In this document: positions 1-8,497 of the stretch, one piece after another
Layout: every line of letters begins with the position of its first letter
Numbering within the stretch: position 1 is the stretch's first letter
Assembly (NCBI RefSeq): GCF_900182815.1
Contig: NZ_FXUA01000005.1
Span: 1-64,000 of the forward strand
Length of the DNA: 64,000 nt
DNA from: Algoriphagus winogradskyi
GTDB taxonomy: Bacteria > Bacteroidota > Bacteroidia > Cytophagales > Cyclobacteriaceae
Direction: 5' to 3'
The notes under the pieces: model-generated
What the model was told of the DNA's origin: nothing
Databases searched by the model: none
Seen by the model: only the letters and a program-made list of their open reading frames with translations
Program-made: the position numbers and the translations under genes

Positions 1-57
1 ATCCTGACTCAATGCCCATAAGAACTTCTCCGGTTCCGTGCAACAGCGGTTTCATTG

Positions 58-97
58 TTCGTGCTACGCACGCAACGAAAACCTAGTTGTTGGCAAC
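58..97. repeat. Left recombination-like site of the cassette block
   Basis: A short hairpin (TTCGTGC / GCACGCAA, 58-73) is followed by ACGCAAC at 69-75 and GTTGGC at 89-94. On the minus strand it reads GCCAAC, then AACTAG, then GTTGCGT. The words AACTAG and GTTGCGT also occur in the site beside the recombinase gene (1856-1875). It lies just after the stop codon of the leftmost cassette gene, where an attC site is expected. The left arm may continue beyond the window, so the boundary is uncertain. Confidence 0.4.
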
Positions 98-106
98 TGG
101 CTTTTT

Positions 107-916
107 TTATTCAATTCTATTTAGAAATCTTATGTCATTCATATTATACTCGTTCTCGTAAGTTCCTATCTTTTTCAAATAATAGTATCTTAATCTGTCA
201 GAACACGATTTGTAATTTTCATAACCTCCAACCGAATATTTTAGGATTTTAAAGGGTGTCCAATCGTTTTTATCAAATTCAAATCCATTTCCAAAATATT
301 CAATTCCGCCATTTGGATAGTCCATATACTTGTTGAACACCTTGTTTATAAGTAATCCAGCAACAATTTCATTTCCATTATCGGAGTAAAAAATTGTATC
401 GATGATTGTTTCTTTATACTCGAGTTTTGTTGGTAAATCAATTGCCCAATCTCTTTCTATTGAATCATTATAAGTTTTGCCGTTAAAATATCTCAAATTT
501 AAATCCGCTGGTCTTTCAACAATTTTGATTTTTATTAGACTATCAACTAAATTTTGAAGTTCGGCTTTATCTCGTTCGTATTTAGCTGTCGAAACTTGTG
601 CGTTGTAGACAAACTTAACGGGTGTTGTCGTTTCTGTAATTTTCAAAGAAAGCTCCTTTGTCATATTAGTCATATACATCAGGGCAAGTGGACAGCTTAA
701 AATGAGAAAAATCCAGACACTTATTTTTCGGATATTTTTCTTGAATGATAGATAAGTAAAAAGGATTGTAGATAAAAATAGAACTATTGAAGTAATAGTT
801 AAAGTGTCCATTATATTTCCTAAAGCTGAACCACCTTGGTCATTTAAAATATGAAATACTGAAATTAATATTCCAACTATTAAAATTCCCGATAAAACCT
901 TGATTCCGTATTTCAT
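107..916 (-). CDS. Cassette-borne hypothetical membrane protein
   Basis: 269 residues, function not recognised. Three hydrophobic segments (about residues 5-25, 36-58 and 64-82) are followed by a ~185-residue soluble domain rich in charged and aromatic residues. There is no obvious catalytic motif. The ATG is 12-20 nt from the GCCAAC core of the neighbouring attC-like repeat and the TAA lies close to the GTTGGC at 89-94, so the gene fills its cassette almost completely with no room for its own promoter. The next cassette also encodes an N-terminally membrane-anchored protein, but I see no convincing sequence similarity between the two. The coding sequence is AT-rich relative to radA and polA, which fits acquired DNA. 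Confidence 0.7.
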   Translation of the reverse strand: MKYGIKVLSGILIVGILISVFHILNDQGGSALGNIMDTLTITSIVLFLSTILFTYLSFKKNIRKISVWIFLILSCPLALMYMTNMTKELSLKITETTTPVKFVYNAQVSTAKYERDKAELQNLVDSLIKIKIVERPADLNLRYFNGKTYNDSIERDWAIDLPTKLEYKETIIDTIFYSDNGNEIVAGLLINKVFNKYMDYPNGGIEYFGNGFEFDKNDWTPFKILKYSVGGYENYKSCSDRLRYYYLKKIGTYENEYNMNDIRFLNRIE

Positions 917-927
917 TTTTCAGCTTG

Positions 928-1060
928 TTGCCAACGTTTTGGGGCTTGGCGAAGGTGGCGATTTTCACCACAATTGCTAATGCGGAGAACCAAACTTTGA
1001 TTAACCACAAATTTGTCTGCGGAGCACTGAACCGCCACTTTTGCCAAACCCGTGTTAGCG
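928..1060. repeat. attC-like imperfect inverted repeat between cassettes
   Basis: The left arm carries TTGCCAACG (928-936) and TTGGCGAAGGTGGCG (946-960). The right arm carries CGCCACTTTTGCCAA (1033-1047) and GTTAGCG (1054-1060). The two 15-nt inner arms pair with two mismatches around a ~70-nt centre, and the outer AAC/GTT boxes have the polarity of integron core sites. The stop codon of the gene to the right is read from the TTA inside GTTAGC. This layout (gene, then an inverted repeat ending in a GTT core, then the next gene) matches the architecture of integron cassettes. Confidence 0.65.
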
Positions 1061-1798
1061 GTTCGGCTTTCTTGTTCGTTCCAATATTCCATATAGTAGT
1101 TTTTCAATTCCTGTTGTCATTTCGAAGTCGTCTTCTTTTCTGAAAAAGTTATATCCATTTTCACTCCAACCCATTAATTGAGGGCTAAAAATGTCACGAA
1201 CTGTTTTATGTATTATAGTGTCAGAGTTTGGTAGATATTCAATGATAGTTGTTGAAGTGTCGTTATTAATTAACTTCAATTGTCTTGAATCATATTGAAT
1301 TTTTCCTTTCTTGAACTCAAATAGATGGGTTCTAGGGTTTAAACTTTCATAATTTTGTCCTGTGCTGTCAATTTGAAGGGCAATAAATTTGTCGGGTAGT
1401 TCTTCTTTGAACTTGTAAATGTATGCAACTCTTTCTCCTGTCGTCAAATTTGCAAAATCGCTGTAATTAATACTGTCGTATTTCACATAAGCATTAAAAG
1501 TGTCTCTGATTTTATATAAAGTCGTCCCACCGAAGTCTTGAGGGGTTGTCATTAATTGTAAGAATATTTGAAATGAAAATACGCTTAAAAAAAGTGTCGA
1601 AAGTTGCCAAATTTTTAGTTGTCGTTTAGTTACCTTAAAAATAATTAAACCAAGTCCCATTGCAATTAATATTGTCAATGGCCAGCAAATTAGTCCACCA
1701 AGTCCTGTGTATGGAAATAACCATAATATAATTGCCTCTGCTATCAAACACAAAATGACATAAATTCCAAAAAGTAAAAGTCGTTTTGATTTGTCCAT
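1055..1798 (-). CDS. Cassette-borne hypothetical membrane protein (first cassette after the recombinase)
   Basis: 247 residues, no family recognised. Three predicted membrane segments lie at about residues 8-30, 33-55 and 64-85, followed by a soluble domain without an evident active site. The start at 1798 is followed by typical N-terminal residues (MDKSKRLLLF). The TAA at 1055-1057 is embedded in the GTTAGC core of the attC-like repeat, so recombination at that core should preserve the stop codon. Upstream, 1799-1841 leads into the GCTAACG box next to the recombinase gene, so this is the position-one cassette. Any promoter must lie within about 80 nt or inside the recombinase region. Confidence 0.7.
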   Translation of the reverse strand: MDKSKRLLLFGIYVILCLIAEAIILWLFPYTGLGGLICWPLTILIAMGLGLIIFKVTKRQLKIWQLSTLFLSVFSFQIFLQLMTTPQDFGGTTLYKIRDTFNAYVKYDSINYSDFANLTTGERVAYIYKFKEELPDKFIALQIDSTGQNYESLNPRTHLFEFKKGKIQYDSRQLKLINNDTSTTIIEYLPNSDTIIHKTVRDIFSPQLMGWSENGYNFFRKEDDFEMTTGIEKLLYGILERTRKPNR

Positions 1799-1841
1799 TT
1801 ATTCGTTCCGTGTCTATTGGTTGTCGTATTTTAAGCTGACC

Positions 1842-1875
1842 GCTAACGAGTCGCTATACGCAACTAGTTTCGTAT
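1842..1875. other. attI-like site beside the recombinase gene
   Basis: GCTAACG (1842-1848), which on the minus strand is CGTTAGC, forms the cassette boundary. Next to it is a near-perfect 20-bp palindrome, ATACGCAACTAGTTTCGTAT (1856-1875), centred on AAC-TA-GTT with a single mismatched pair. Paired inverted arms around a short centre are what a tyrosine recombinase core site looks like. The site lies six bases beyond the recombinase stop codon and shares TATACGCAAC with the inverted repeat upstream of the same gene (3264-3273). Confidence 0.5.
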
Positions 1876-1880
1876 ATATT

Positions 1881-3245
1881 TTATATATCCAATTTGTCTA
1901 ATGGAGAGATGATCTGGCTAAATCCCTTGGTTGTAATATGGGTGTAGACTTCCGTCGCTTTGGAATTGCTGTGTCCTAGAAGACTCTGTATGTACCTAAG
2001 ATCAGTCCCATTTTCCAATAAATGAGTAGCGAAACTATGCCTTAGCGTGTGGACTGTGACATGCTTGGTTATCTTGGTCTTACTTAACGCCTTCTTCAAA
2101 ATCTGTTGGATACTTCGCGATGTGTATTGAACAGGTTTTTCCTTGGTGCTTCCCGCTCCTTCAAATAACCAATAGTGAGGCCTTTCTTTCTTGAAATATC
2201 CTCGTAAAAGCTCCAATAATTTCTTGGACAGGATCGTGTACCTGTCTTTGTTTCCTTTAGCATTTTCTACATAGATCTGCATTCGATCCGAATCTATCGC
2301 ATTTATGGGAAGGTTGATCAGCTCGCTGATCCTCAATCCTGCCGAGTAAATAGTGCTCAAAATGGCTTTATGTTTGATGTTTTGGATGCCAGATAATATT
2401 TGTTTGATTTCTTCTTCACTGCATACTGTAGGAAGCGTCTGTTCCTGCCTTGGACGCTCCACAAAATACAACTTTCTTTTTCCTCCTAATACCTTCTCAA
2501 AATAAAATTTGATAGCATTAATCGCCTGATTTTGATATGAGGTAGATACCTTTCTTTCTGTCACTAAAAATCTTGAAAACTCCATCACATGTCTATCATT
2601 TAATGAGTCAAGATCTTCTTTTGGAAAATGATTTATAAATTCTTCAAAAAGCGGAACGTAGCTTTTTACAGTGTTTTCGCTATAGCGTAGCTCTTGGAGC
2701 TTGTTTAAATAGGTATCTGGGCATGTTTTGTAATAGGCTGCCTCTTTAGGTTTCAACTTATTGATCCCTTGTTTCTTGGGAGGTTCTTTTTCAAAAGTAA
2801 TTTTAAGGCCAAGGCGCTTCGCAACTTGACTTATTTCTCCAAGGAATTGTTCACTATAGGGTATTGTCCACCACTTATTTTTGGTATCCCAGATTGAATA
2901 AGGAATGGTTTTTATATGCTTTATTAATTCTGGAACATACGCAAATAGTAGTTTAAGGCGGTTCTTTTGAGTTTGTATTATTAAAATCTCGTCTTTTTCA
3001 ATTGTGGGTTTTGCCACATGATTTAAATTAATTACCTCATCTTTTTCTATAAGAGTTATTCTATCTCCAAAATAGGCCTTTAACTTTTCTAAGTTGCCTG
3101 GATAATGCGGTACTTCCCAAACGAATTGATTTTGATTCCACCTAGCGTAAGTGATTCCTTTGACAAAATGGATGTCAGTGTCATTTTTGGGCATTTTAAG
3201 TAAGATCTTCCTACCGAAGACTCGAATTTCTATAGAAGTGATCAC
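1881..3245 (-). CDS. Tyrosine recombinase/integrase with a duplicated N-terminal module
   Basis: 454 residues. It should catalyse site-specific DNA recombination through a covalent tyrosine intermediate. The C-terminal catalytic domain (about 270-445) has R305 (GLRISEL), K330, H399 and R402 (HTLRH), H425 (LLGH) and the nucleophile Y434. A SAM-like core-binding domain lies at about 175-260. Residues 1-150 hold two copies of a module ending in W-x(6)-W-x-[IV]-P (W36/W43 and W119/W126), which is not part of ordinary XerC/D enzymes. The extra helix insertion typical of IntI integrases is not seen between the lysine and histidine boxes. The gene reads in the same direction as the two cassettes on its left, unlike most integrons. 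Short inverted repeats bracket it at 1856-1875 and 3264-3299. Confidence 0.9.
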   Translation of the reverse strand: MITSIEIRVFGRKILLKMPKNDTDIHFVKGITYARWNQNQFVWEVPHYPGNLEKLKAYFGDRITLIEKDEVINLNHVAKPTIEKDEILIIQTQKNRLKLLFAYVPELIKHIKTIPYSIWDTKNKWWTIPYSEQFLGEISQVAKRLGLKITFEKEPPKKQGINKLKPKEAAYYKTCPDTYLNKLQELRYSENTVKSYVPLFEEFINHFPKEDLDSLNDRHVMEFSRFLVTERKVSTSYQNQAINAIKFYFEKVLGGKRKLYFVERPRQEQTLPTVCSEEEIKQILSGIQNIKHKAILSTIYSAGLRISELINLPINAIDSDRMQIYVENAKGNKDRYTILSKKLLELLRGYFKKERPHYWLFEGAGSTKEKPVQYTSRSIQQILKKALSKTKITKHVTVHTLRHSFATHLLENGTDLRYIQSLLGHSNSKATEVYTHITTKGFSQIISPLDKLDI

Positions 3246-3263
3246 AAGCGAAAAAAATAAACG

Positions 3264-3299
3264 GTTGCGTATATATTTCTATAGAGCTACTATGCGCAA
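3264..3299. repeat. Inverted repeat upstream of the recombinase gene
   Basis: TTGCGTATA (3265-3273) and TATGCGCAA (3291-3299) form an imperfect inverted repeat with one mismatch around a 17-nt AT-rich spacer, 20 nt upstream of the recombinase ATG. GTTGCGTATA (3264-3273) is the exact reverse complement of 1855-1864 on the other side of the gene. It could be a second recombination site or an operator for the recombinase promoter. The rest of 3300-3418, up to radA, shows nothing recognisable. Confidence 0.5.
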
Positions 3300-3418
3300 T
3301 TAATTGTGATTCAGAATCCTACTTCATTGGATTTTATTACCCTCCACGTGCTTTACTAATCTTTCGACGTACCGGCTCCAAACTTTTTTCTCCAAGGACC
3401 ATTTAGCACTTGAAATTC

Positions 3419-4792
3419 CTAAAAAATCTTCTGATAAACCTCCTCCAGCTTACTCACCGCCATCACCTCAATTTTGTATTTGCTGAGATCCAAGCCTTTC
3501 ACAGCGTATTTGGAGACAATGATTTTTTTGAAACCTAGTTTCTCAGCCTCTGCGATTCGGTTTTCGATTCGGTGAACAGCCCGTATTTCTCCACCCAAAC
3601 CAACTTCTGCCGCAAAACAAATCTGCTCAGAAACAGGCGTATCCTCATAGCTGGAAATCAAAGAGGCGCAAACTGCCAGATCCAGCGCTGGATCATCCAC
3701 TCTTAGTCCACCTGCTACATTCAAAAACACATCTTGCTGCCCAAGTCGCATTCCGCCCCGCTTTTCCAATACTGCCAGTAGCATATTCAATCGCTTGGCA
3801 TCATGGCCCGTGCTACTTCGCTGCGGAGTCCCATAAGTTGCTGGACTGACTAAGGATTGGATTTCGATCAGAAGTGGGCGATTACCTTCCATCATGGCGC
3901 CAATTGCCACACCGTTTAGCACTTCTTCCCGCTGGGTCAATAGGATTTCTGAGGGATTTGCTACTGGACGGAGACCCTCTACTCGCATCTCATAAATACC
4001 GAGCTCATGGGTAGATCCAAATCGGTTTTTGGAAGTTCGCAGAATTCTATAGCTCATGTGTCTATCTCCCTCAAACTGCAAAACGGTATCCACCATATGC
4101 TCCAGCACTTTTGGTCCTGCGATGGAACCGTCTTTCGTGATATGACCAATTAGGAACACCGGAGTTCCTGTTTCCTTGGCAAACTTCATGAGTTCGGCAG
4201 TGCATTCCCTGACTTGGGAAACTGAGCCTGCAGCAGATTCTACATACTGAGAAGTCAAGGTTTGAATAGAATCAATCACCAGTAAATCTGGCTTTAGCGC
4301 TTCGATTTGCTGAAAAATCTGTTGGGTATTTGTTTCCGAAAGCACGTAGCATTCCGGGTTTTTTGCAGACATACGATCCGCACGCATCTTGATCTGAGCC
4401 TCGCTTTCCTCACCGGAGACGTAGAGGATTTTTTTGGTATTGAGAATCAAAGCAATCTGAAGCATCAGCGTAGATTTCCCTATTCCAGGTTCTCCGCCAA
4501 TTAATACCAGCGAACCCGGTACAATTCCTCCTCCCAAAACCCGATCAAGCTCCGCATCTCCCGTTACATATCTTGGTTGCTCCTCGTAGTTGACTTCTTG
4601 GATTTTCTTAGGTACAGATGCTTTTTTGGGGCCTGTTGTTGGAGTTTTCCAAGACCCTTTCCCTGATTCCTCCTTTTGGATTACTTCTTCCACATAGGTA
4701 TTCCATTCCCCGCAAGCAGGGCATTTGCCAAGCCATTTTGGACTTTGAGCACCGCAGTTTTGACAGAAGAATGTTGTTTTTATTTTGGCCAT
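3419..4792 (-). CDS. radA: DNA repair protein RadA (Sms)
   Basis: 457 residues, the usual full length. RadA is a RecA-related ATPase that promotes branch migration during homologous recombination and natural transformation. An N-terminal zinc finger uses C10, C13, C24 and C27, followed by a RecA-like core with Walker A GEPGIGKST (about 100-108), the RadA-specific KNRFG motif (about residue 255) and a C-terminal Lon-protease-like fold (about 300-457). The start MAKIKTTFFCQNC places the zinc finger at the normal distance. It is the first of two DNA-metabolism genes on this strand with polA upstream. The 193-nt spacer to polA holds only a degenerate repeat, so independent promoters are likely. 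Confidence 0.97.
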   Translation of the reverse strand: MAKIKTTFFCQNCGAQSPKWLGKCPACGEWNTYVEEVIQKEESGKGSWKTPTTGPKKASVPKKIQEVNYEEQPRYVTGDAELDRVLGGGIVPGSLVLIGGEPGIGKSTLMLQIALILNTKKILYVSGEESEAQIKMRADRMSAKNPECYVLSETNTQQIFQQIEALKPDLLVIDSIQTLTSQYVESAAGSVSQVRECTAELMKFAKETGTPVFLIGHITKDGSIAGPKVLEHMVDTVLQFEGDRHMSYRILRTSKNRFGSTHELGIYEMRVEGLRPVANPSEILLTQREEVLNGVAIGAMMEGNRPLLIEIQSLVSPATYGTPQRSSTGHDAKRLNMLLAVLEKRGGMRLGQQDVFLNVAGGLRVDDPALDLAVCASLISSYEDTPVSEQICFAAEVGLGGEIRAVHRIENRIAEAEKLGFKKIIVSKYAVKGLDLSKYKIEVMAVSKLEEVYQKIF

Positions 4793-4950
4793 TTGGATAT
4801 GGGAATTACGAGATGCGATTTAGGAGGTTTGCTGGAACCTCGGAGATTGAATTAGGAAGTGAATTTTTCCTAGCAAGTTAATCTGGAAGTTATTTTCAAA
4901 ACTTTCAATTTATAAATAATGAATGCCGAACGTTGAATATCGAATTTAAA

Positions 4951-4987
4951 ACCTTCCAACCTTCCAACCTTCAACTTCCAACCTCCT
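4951..4987. repeat. Degenerate CTTCCAAC short tandem repeat
   Basis: Four to five imperfect units of ACCTTCCA/ACTTCCA run up to and over the last codon of polA. They sit in the polA-radA spacer (4793-4985), which otherwise shows no clear terminator or promoter. Similar phrase-like repeats recur at other gene ends in this window. Confidence 0.6.
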
Positions 4988-7814
4988 AGTGCGCCTGCAG
5001 CCAATCCGTGCCTGTTCCAACTTCTACTTCTACCGGTACGGCCATTTTGATGGCATTGGACATCAGACCAGGTATGTTAGCTTTCAGGAGTTCAACCTCA
5101 TCCTTGTGTGCATCAAAAACCAATTCATCATGCACCTGAAGGATCATCTTGGACTTGAGGTTTTCCTTTTTCATCCATTGATGCACATCGATCATGGCGA
5201 CTTTGATCAGATCGGCTGCAGATCCTTGGATTGGTGCGTTGATTGCATTTCGCTCCGCAAAGCCACGCATGGTTGCATTTCGACTGTTGATATCCCGAAG
5301 ATATCTCCGGCGACCGAGGATAGTCTCCACGTATTCGTGAGTTTTGGCTTTTTCAATCGCTCCATCCATGTATTCTTTCACTGCTGGGAATTCCTTGAAA
5401 TAGGAATCAATAATCTCTTTGGCCTCACCGCGTGAAATAGACAATCTCTGTGAAAGTCCAAAAGCCGAAATACCGTAAATAATCCCAAAATTGGCTGTTT
5501 TGGCTTTTCTACGCATATCTGAAGTCACTTCTTCCAGGGGAACCTGGAAGATCTTTGCAGCGGTAGTTGCATGAATATCTCTTCCGCTTTTGAAGGCTTC
5601 GATCATAGATTCATCGCCTGAAAAGGCAGCCATAATCCGCAATTCAATCTGAGAGTAATCCGCTGCCAATAGGATGTGGTTTTCATCTCTTGGGACGAAA
5701 GCCTTTCGGATTTCCCGGCCTCTCTGGGTTCGGATTGGGATATTCTGAAGGTTTGGATTGATGGAAGAAAGACGGCCTGTTGCAGCCACAAACTGGTTAT
5801 AGGTCGTGTGAATTCTACCTGTTTTGGAATTGATCAAGAGCGGCAAGGCATCCACGTAGGTAGATTTTAACTTCACCATTTGGCGAAAGTCCAGAATATT
5901 CTGGATGATTTCGTGCTCATGTGCCAGTTTGCTAAGTACTTCCTCACCGGTAGCATATTGACCAGTTTTAGTCTTCTTGGCTTTGGGATCGAGTTTTAAT
6001 TTATCAAAAAGCACTTCGCCCAGTTGCTTTGGAGAAGCTAGATTGAAGCGAACTCCAGCCATTTCATAGACTGTGTTCTCGATCTCCTTACTTTCTTTTT
6101 CCAGCAAAAGGGACATTTCTGCCAGACTTTCCATGTCTATCCGCACTCCTTCAAATTCCATATCCGCGAGTACATTGATCAGTGGATTTTCTACCTCATC
6201 AAAAAGTTTTTCCAGGTTATTCTCCTTCAGCAAGGGGTCAAATTCTGCCTTCAATCTCAATGTAATATCTGCATCTTCAGAAGCATAAGCAGTCACTTCA
6301 TCTTCGTCTACATCACGCATATTTCCCTGATTCTTGCCCTTTTTTCCAATCAATTCTGTGATGGAAACTGGCTCGTAATTCAGGTATTGCTTTGCCAGCC
6401 AATCCATGGAATGCTTGCCATCCGCATCGATCAGGTAATGTGCAAGCATGGTGTCATAAAGGACTCCCTTGACTTCGATATCGTAATTTTTCAGTACCAA
6501 AATATCGTATTTGATATTCTGGCCAATTTTCAGAATAGCTTCGTTTTCAAAAACCGGCTTCAGTAACTCAAGAATAGCTAAGGTCTCCTCCCGACTTTCT
6601 GGACAAGGAATATAATATGCCTCCCCTGTGACATAGGCGAAGGATATTCCAACCAACTCAGCTTCCATAGGATTTACAGAAGTAGTCTCTGTATCAAAGC
6701 AAAGCTCTTTTTGAATCTCCAAATACTCAACGAGCTCCAAGATTTCAGCTTCACCTTTTACTTTGTGATAATTCTGAATATTGCTGTGAATAGTATCCGG
6801 TGCTTTTTGCTCGGCTACGTTTACAGATTCCTCTTCAAATTCTATTGCAGGTGAGGAAGAGGCTGTAGCAGCTGGAGCCTCTCCGAAAAGTCCTAATTGA
6901 TCGTTTTTCTGAACTGCAGCTTTTTTGTCTGTGCCTTTGAAAACCCTGGAAGCAAGGGTTCTAAACTCGAGTTCTGTAAATATCGCACGAACTTTCTCCT
7001 CGTCGATTCCCTCGTATTTCAAGTCTTCTTTAACGTAGGTAATTGGCACATCGCATTTGATCGTGGCAAGTTCCTTTGACAAAATACCCTGCGCGGCAAA
7101 GTTCTCCACATTCTCCTTTTGCTTTCCTTTCAGATCAGCGGTGTTTTTCACCAATTCTTCTACGGTGCCATAAGTTTTTAGAAGTTTGACAGCGGTCTTT
7201 TGTCCAATTCCAGGAATTCCAGGAATGTTATCCACAGCATCTCCCATAAGGCCAAGAATGTCCCGAACTTGATCTACATGCTCTATATCCCATTTGGCGC
7301 AGATCTCTTTTGGCCCCATGATATCCACACCATTTCCCATGAAGGCTGGCTTGTAGAGGAAAATATGATCATCTACAAGTTGCCCATAATCCTTATCGGG
7401 CGTCATCATATACACAGTGAAGTTTTCCTTCTCTGCCTGCTTGGCCAAAGTGCCAATTACATCATCAGCTTCGTAGCCGTCTAATTCCAAAATCGGGATG
7501 TTGAAAGCCTTCACAATTTCCTTTACCCAAGGAATGCCCACGGCTATATCTTCTGGCTGTTCCTGGCGGTTTGCTTTGTAAGGTTCGTACTGAACATGGC
7601 GGAACGTTGGGGCGTGGGTATCGAAGGCGACCCCAATGTGGGTAGGTTTTTCCTTATCAATTATTTCGAGTAAGGTATTGGTAAAGCCCAGCATGATGCC
7701 GGTATTCAATCCTTTGGAGTTGATTCTGGGGTTTTTGCTGAAGGCAAAATGCGCTCTATAAATAAGCGCCATGGCATCGAGTAAAAAAAGCTTACAGGGC
7801 TGTTTTTGGGACAT
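4986..7814 (-). CDS. polA: DNA polymerase I
   Basis: 942 residues. It fills gaps after Okazaki primer removal and during excision repair. Domain order: a 5'-3' exonuclease/flap domain (about 1-290, with DGYEADDVIGT and a helix-hairpin-helix GIPGIGQKTA), a 3'-5' proofreading exonuclease (about 345-530) whose first acidic pair is present in FDTETT, and the A-family polymerase domain (about 560-942) with motif A DYSQIELR, motif B RRKAKTANFGIIYG and motif C QVHDELVF. All three activities therefore look intact. The ATG at 7814 gives the normal MSQKQPCKLFLLDAMALIYR start. The reading frame ends within a degenerate CTTCCAAC repeat. Confidence 0.98.
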   Translation of the reverse strand: MSQKQPCKLFLLDAMALIYRAHFAFSKNPRINSKGLNTGIMLGFTNTLLEIIDKEKPTHIGVAFDTHAPTFRHVQYEPYKANRQEQPEDIAVGIPWVKEIVKAFNIPILELDGYEADDVIGTLAKQAEKENFTVYMMTPDKDYGQLVDDHIFLYKPAFMGNGVDIMGPKEICAKWDIEHVDQVRDILGLMGDAVDNIPGIPGIGQKTAVKLLKTYGTVEELVKNTADLKGKQKENVENFAAQGILSKELATIKCDVPITYVKEDLKYEGIDEEKVRAIFTELEFRTLASRVFKGTDKKAAVQKNDQLGLFGEAPAATASSSPAIEFEEESVNVAEQKAPDTIHSNIQNYHKVKGEAEILELVEYLEIQKELCFDTETTSVNPMEAELVGISFAYVTGEAYYIPCPESREETLAILELLKPVFENEAILKIGQNIKYDILVLKNYDIEVKGVLYDTMLAHYLIDADGKHSMDWLAKQYLNYEPVSITELIGKKGKNQGNMRDVDEDEVTAYASEDADITLRLKAEFDPLLKENNLEKLFDEVENPLINVLADMEFEGVRIDMESLAEMSLLLEKESKEIENTVYEMAGVRFNLASPKQLGEVLFDKLKLDPKAKKTKTGQYATGEEVLSKLAHEHEIIQNILDFRQMVKLKSTYVDALPLLINSKTGRIHTTYNQFVAATGRLSSINPNLQNIPIRTQRGREIRKAFVPRDENHILLAADYSQIELRIMAAFSGDESMIEAFKSGRDIHATTAAKIFQVPLEEVTSDMRRKAKTANFGIIYGISAFGLSQRLSISRGEAKEIIDSYFKEFPAVKEYMDGAIEKAKTHEYVETILGRRRYLRDINSRNATMRGFAERNAINAPIQGSAADLIKVAMIDVHQWMKKENLKSKMILQVHDELVFDAHKDEVELLKANIPGLMSNAIKMAVPVEVEVGTGTDWLQAH

Positions 7815-7976
7815 TTGAAGTAAATTTATAGTAAAAAGGCATCTGCGTTTTAGCCAAGCAAGTTACAAATTTTAGACAAGGAGCTACCCAAAATCTAGCT
7901 ATATCCATTGATAGTGCGACAGAGTTTGGCTGTAATATTGACAATAGATCAAACCTGACTTTAAACAAACAATCTT

Positions 7977-8291
7977 ATGAAAAAATTATTCGCAATTCTC
8001 GCACTTGTATTCTCCGCTCATATGCTTGTAGCAGCGCCGGCAAATGACGATAATTCCAAAAAAGAGAAAACAGAATTGACAGAAGCTCAAAAAGAGCGCT
8101 TAGCCGAAATCCAAACTAGAGTGGATGAAATCAAGGCCATGGATTTTAGTGAAATGAGCAAAGAAGAAATTAAGGACGTTCGTAGTGAGCTAAAGGAGAT
8201 GAAGGAGGAAGCCAAACGTGCCGGAGGTGGAGTTTACATTTCTGTAGGAGCAATTATTATTATTTTACTTCTGTTGATTTTGCTTACCTAA
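7977..8291 (+). CDS. Small secreted/membrane protein with charged helical middle
   Basis: 104 residues, family not named. A signal peptide covers about residues 1-19 (cleavage near VAA-AP). A highly charged Glu/Lys helical stretch (about 27-80) probably forms a coiled coil, and a C-terminal hydrophobic segment (about 84-103) would anchor it in the inner membrane. Glycines (RAGGG) separate coil and anchor. It is divergent from polA across a 162-nt spacer, and a terminator-like hairpin lies 200 nt downstream beyond a MITE-like element. No enzymatic motif is visible; a small envelope scaffold or stress protein is a guess only. Confidence 0.75.
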   Translation: MKKLFAILALVFSAHMLVAAPANDDNSKKEKTELTEAQKERLAEIQTRVDEIKAMDFSEMSKEEIKDVRSELKEMKEEAKRAGGGVYISVGAIIIILLLLILLT

Positions 8292-8301
8292 GTAGAAAAA
8301 T

Positions 8302-8476
8302 TATGTGATTATCCGCATAGATGCCAGTCACCTTAGCTTCTTTGCTTACTTGGTAGGAAGACCCATGAGCGAAGACTCCCGCTTTGGCGGGACAGGCTGA
8401 AGTGACCTCAATTATAATTTTGAACAAATTCTAGATTGCTTTTCCCTTTTTACTGGCACAAAAGCGGATATATATA
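8302..8476 (+). mobile_element. MITE-like repeat, copy 1
   Basis: A 175-bp element that recurs at 9042 and 10931 in the same orientation. Its ends are imperfect inverted repeats: TATGTGATTATCCGC at the left and GCGGATATATATA at the right, with a second inner pair (GCCAGT / ACTGG). Internal short hairpins include CCCGCTTTGGCGGG. This is the most diverged of the three copies. No reading frame is conserved among the copies, so it is non-coding. Confidence 0.7.
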
Positions 8477-8497
8477 AAAAATTAAATCTATAGAAGT

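Noticed and set aside
913..1107. 64-codon minus-strand reading frame and a 72-codon plus-strand frame across the attC-like repeat
   Set aside because: Both lie inside the inverted repeat between two cassettes and overlap the real gene ends; they are by-products of the repeat.
1881..3245. Calling the recombinase a classical integron integrase IntI
   Set aside because: The IntI-specific helix insertion between the catalytic boxes is not visible and the gene orientation is reversed; only 'integron-like' is supported.
4989..5435. 148-codon plus-strand frame opposite polA
   Set aside because: Antisense shadow of the polymerase domain; the composition follows the polA codons.
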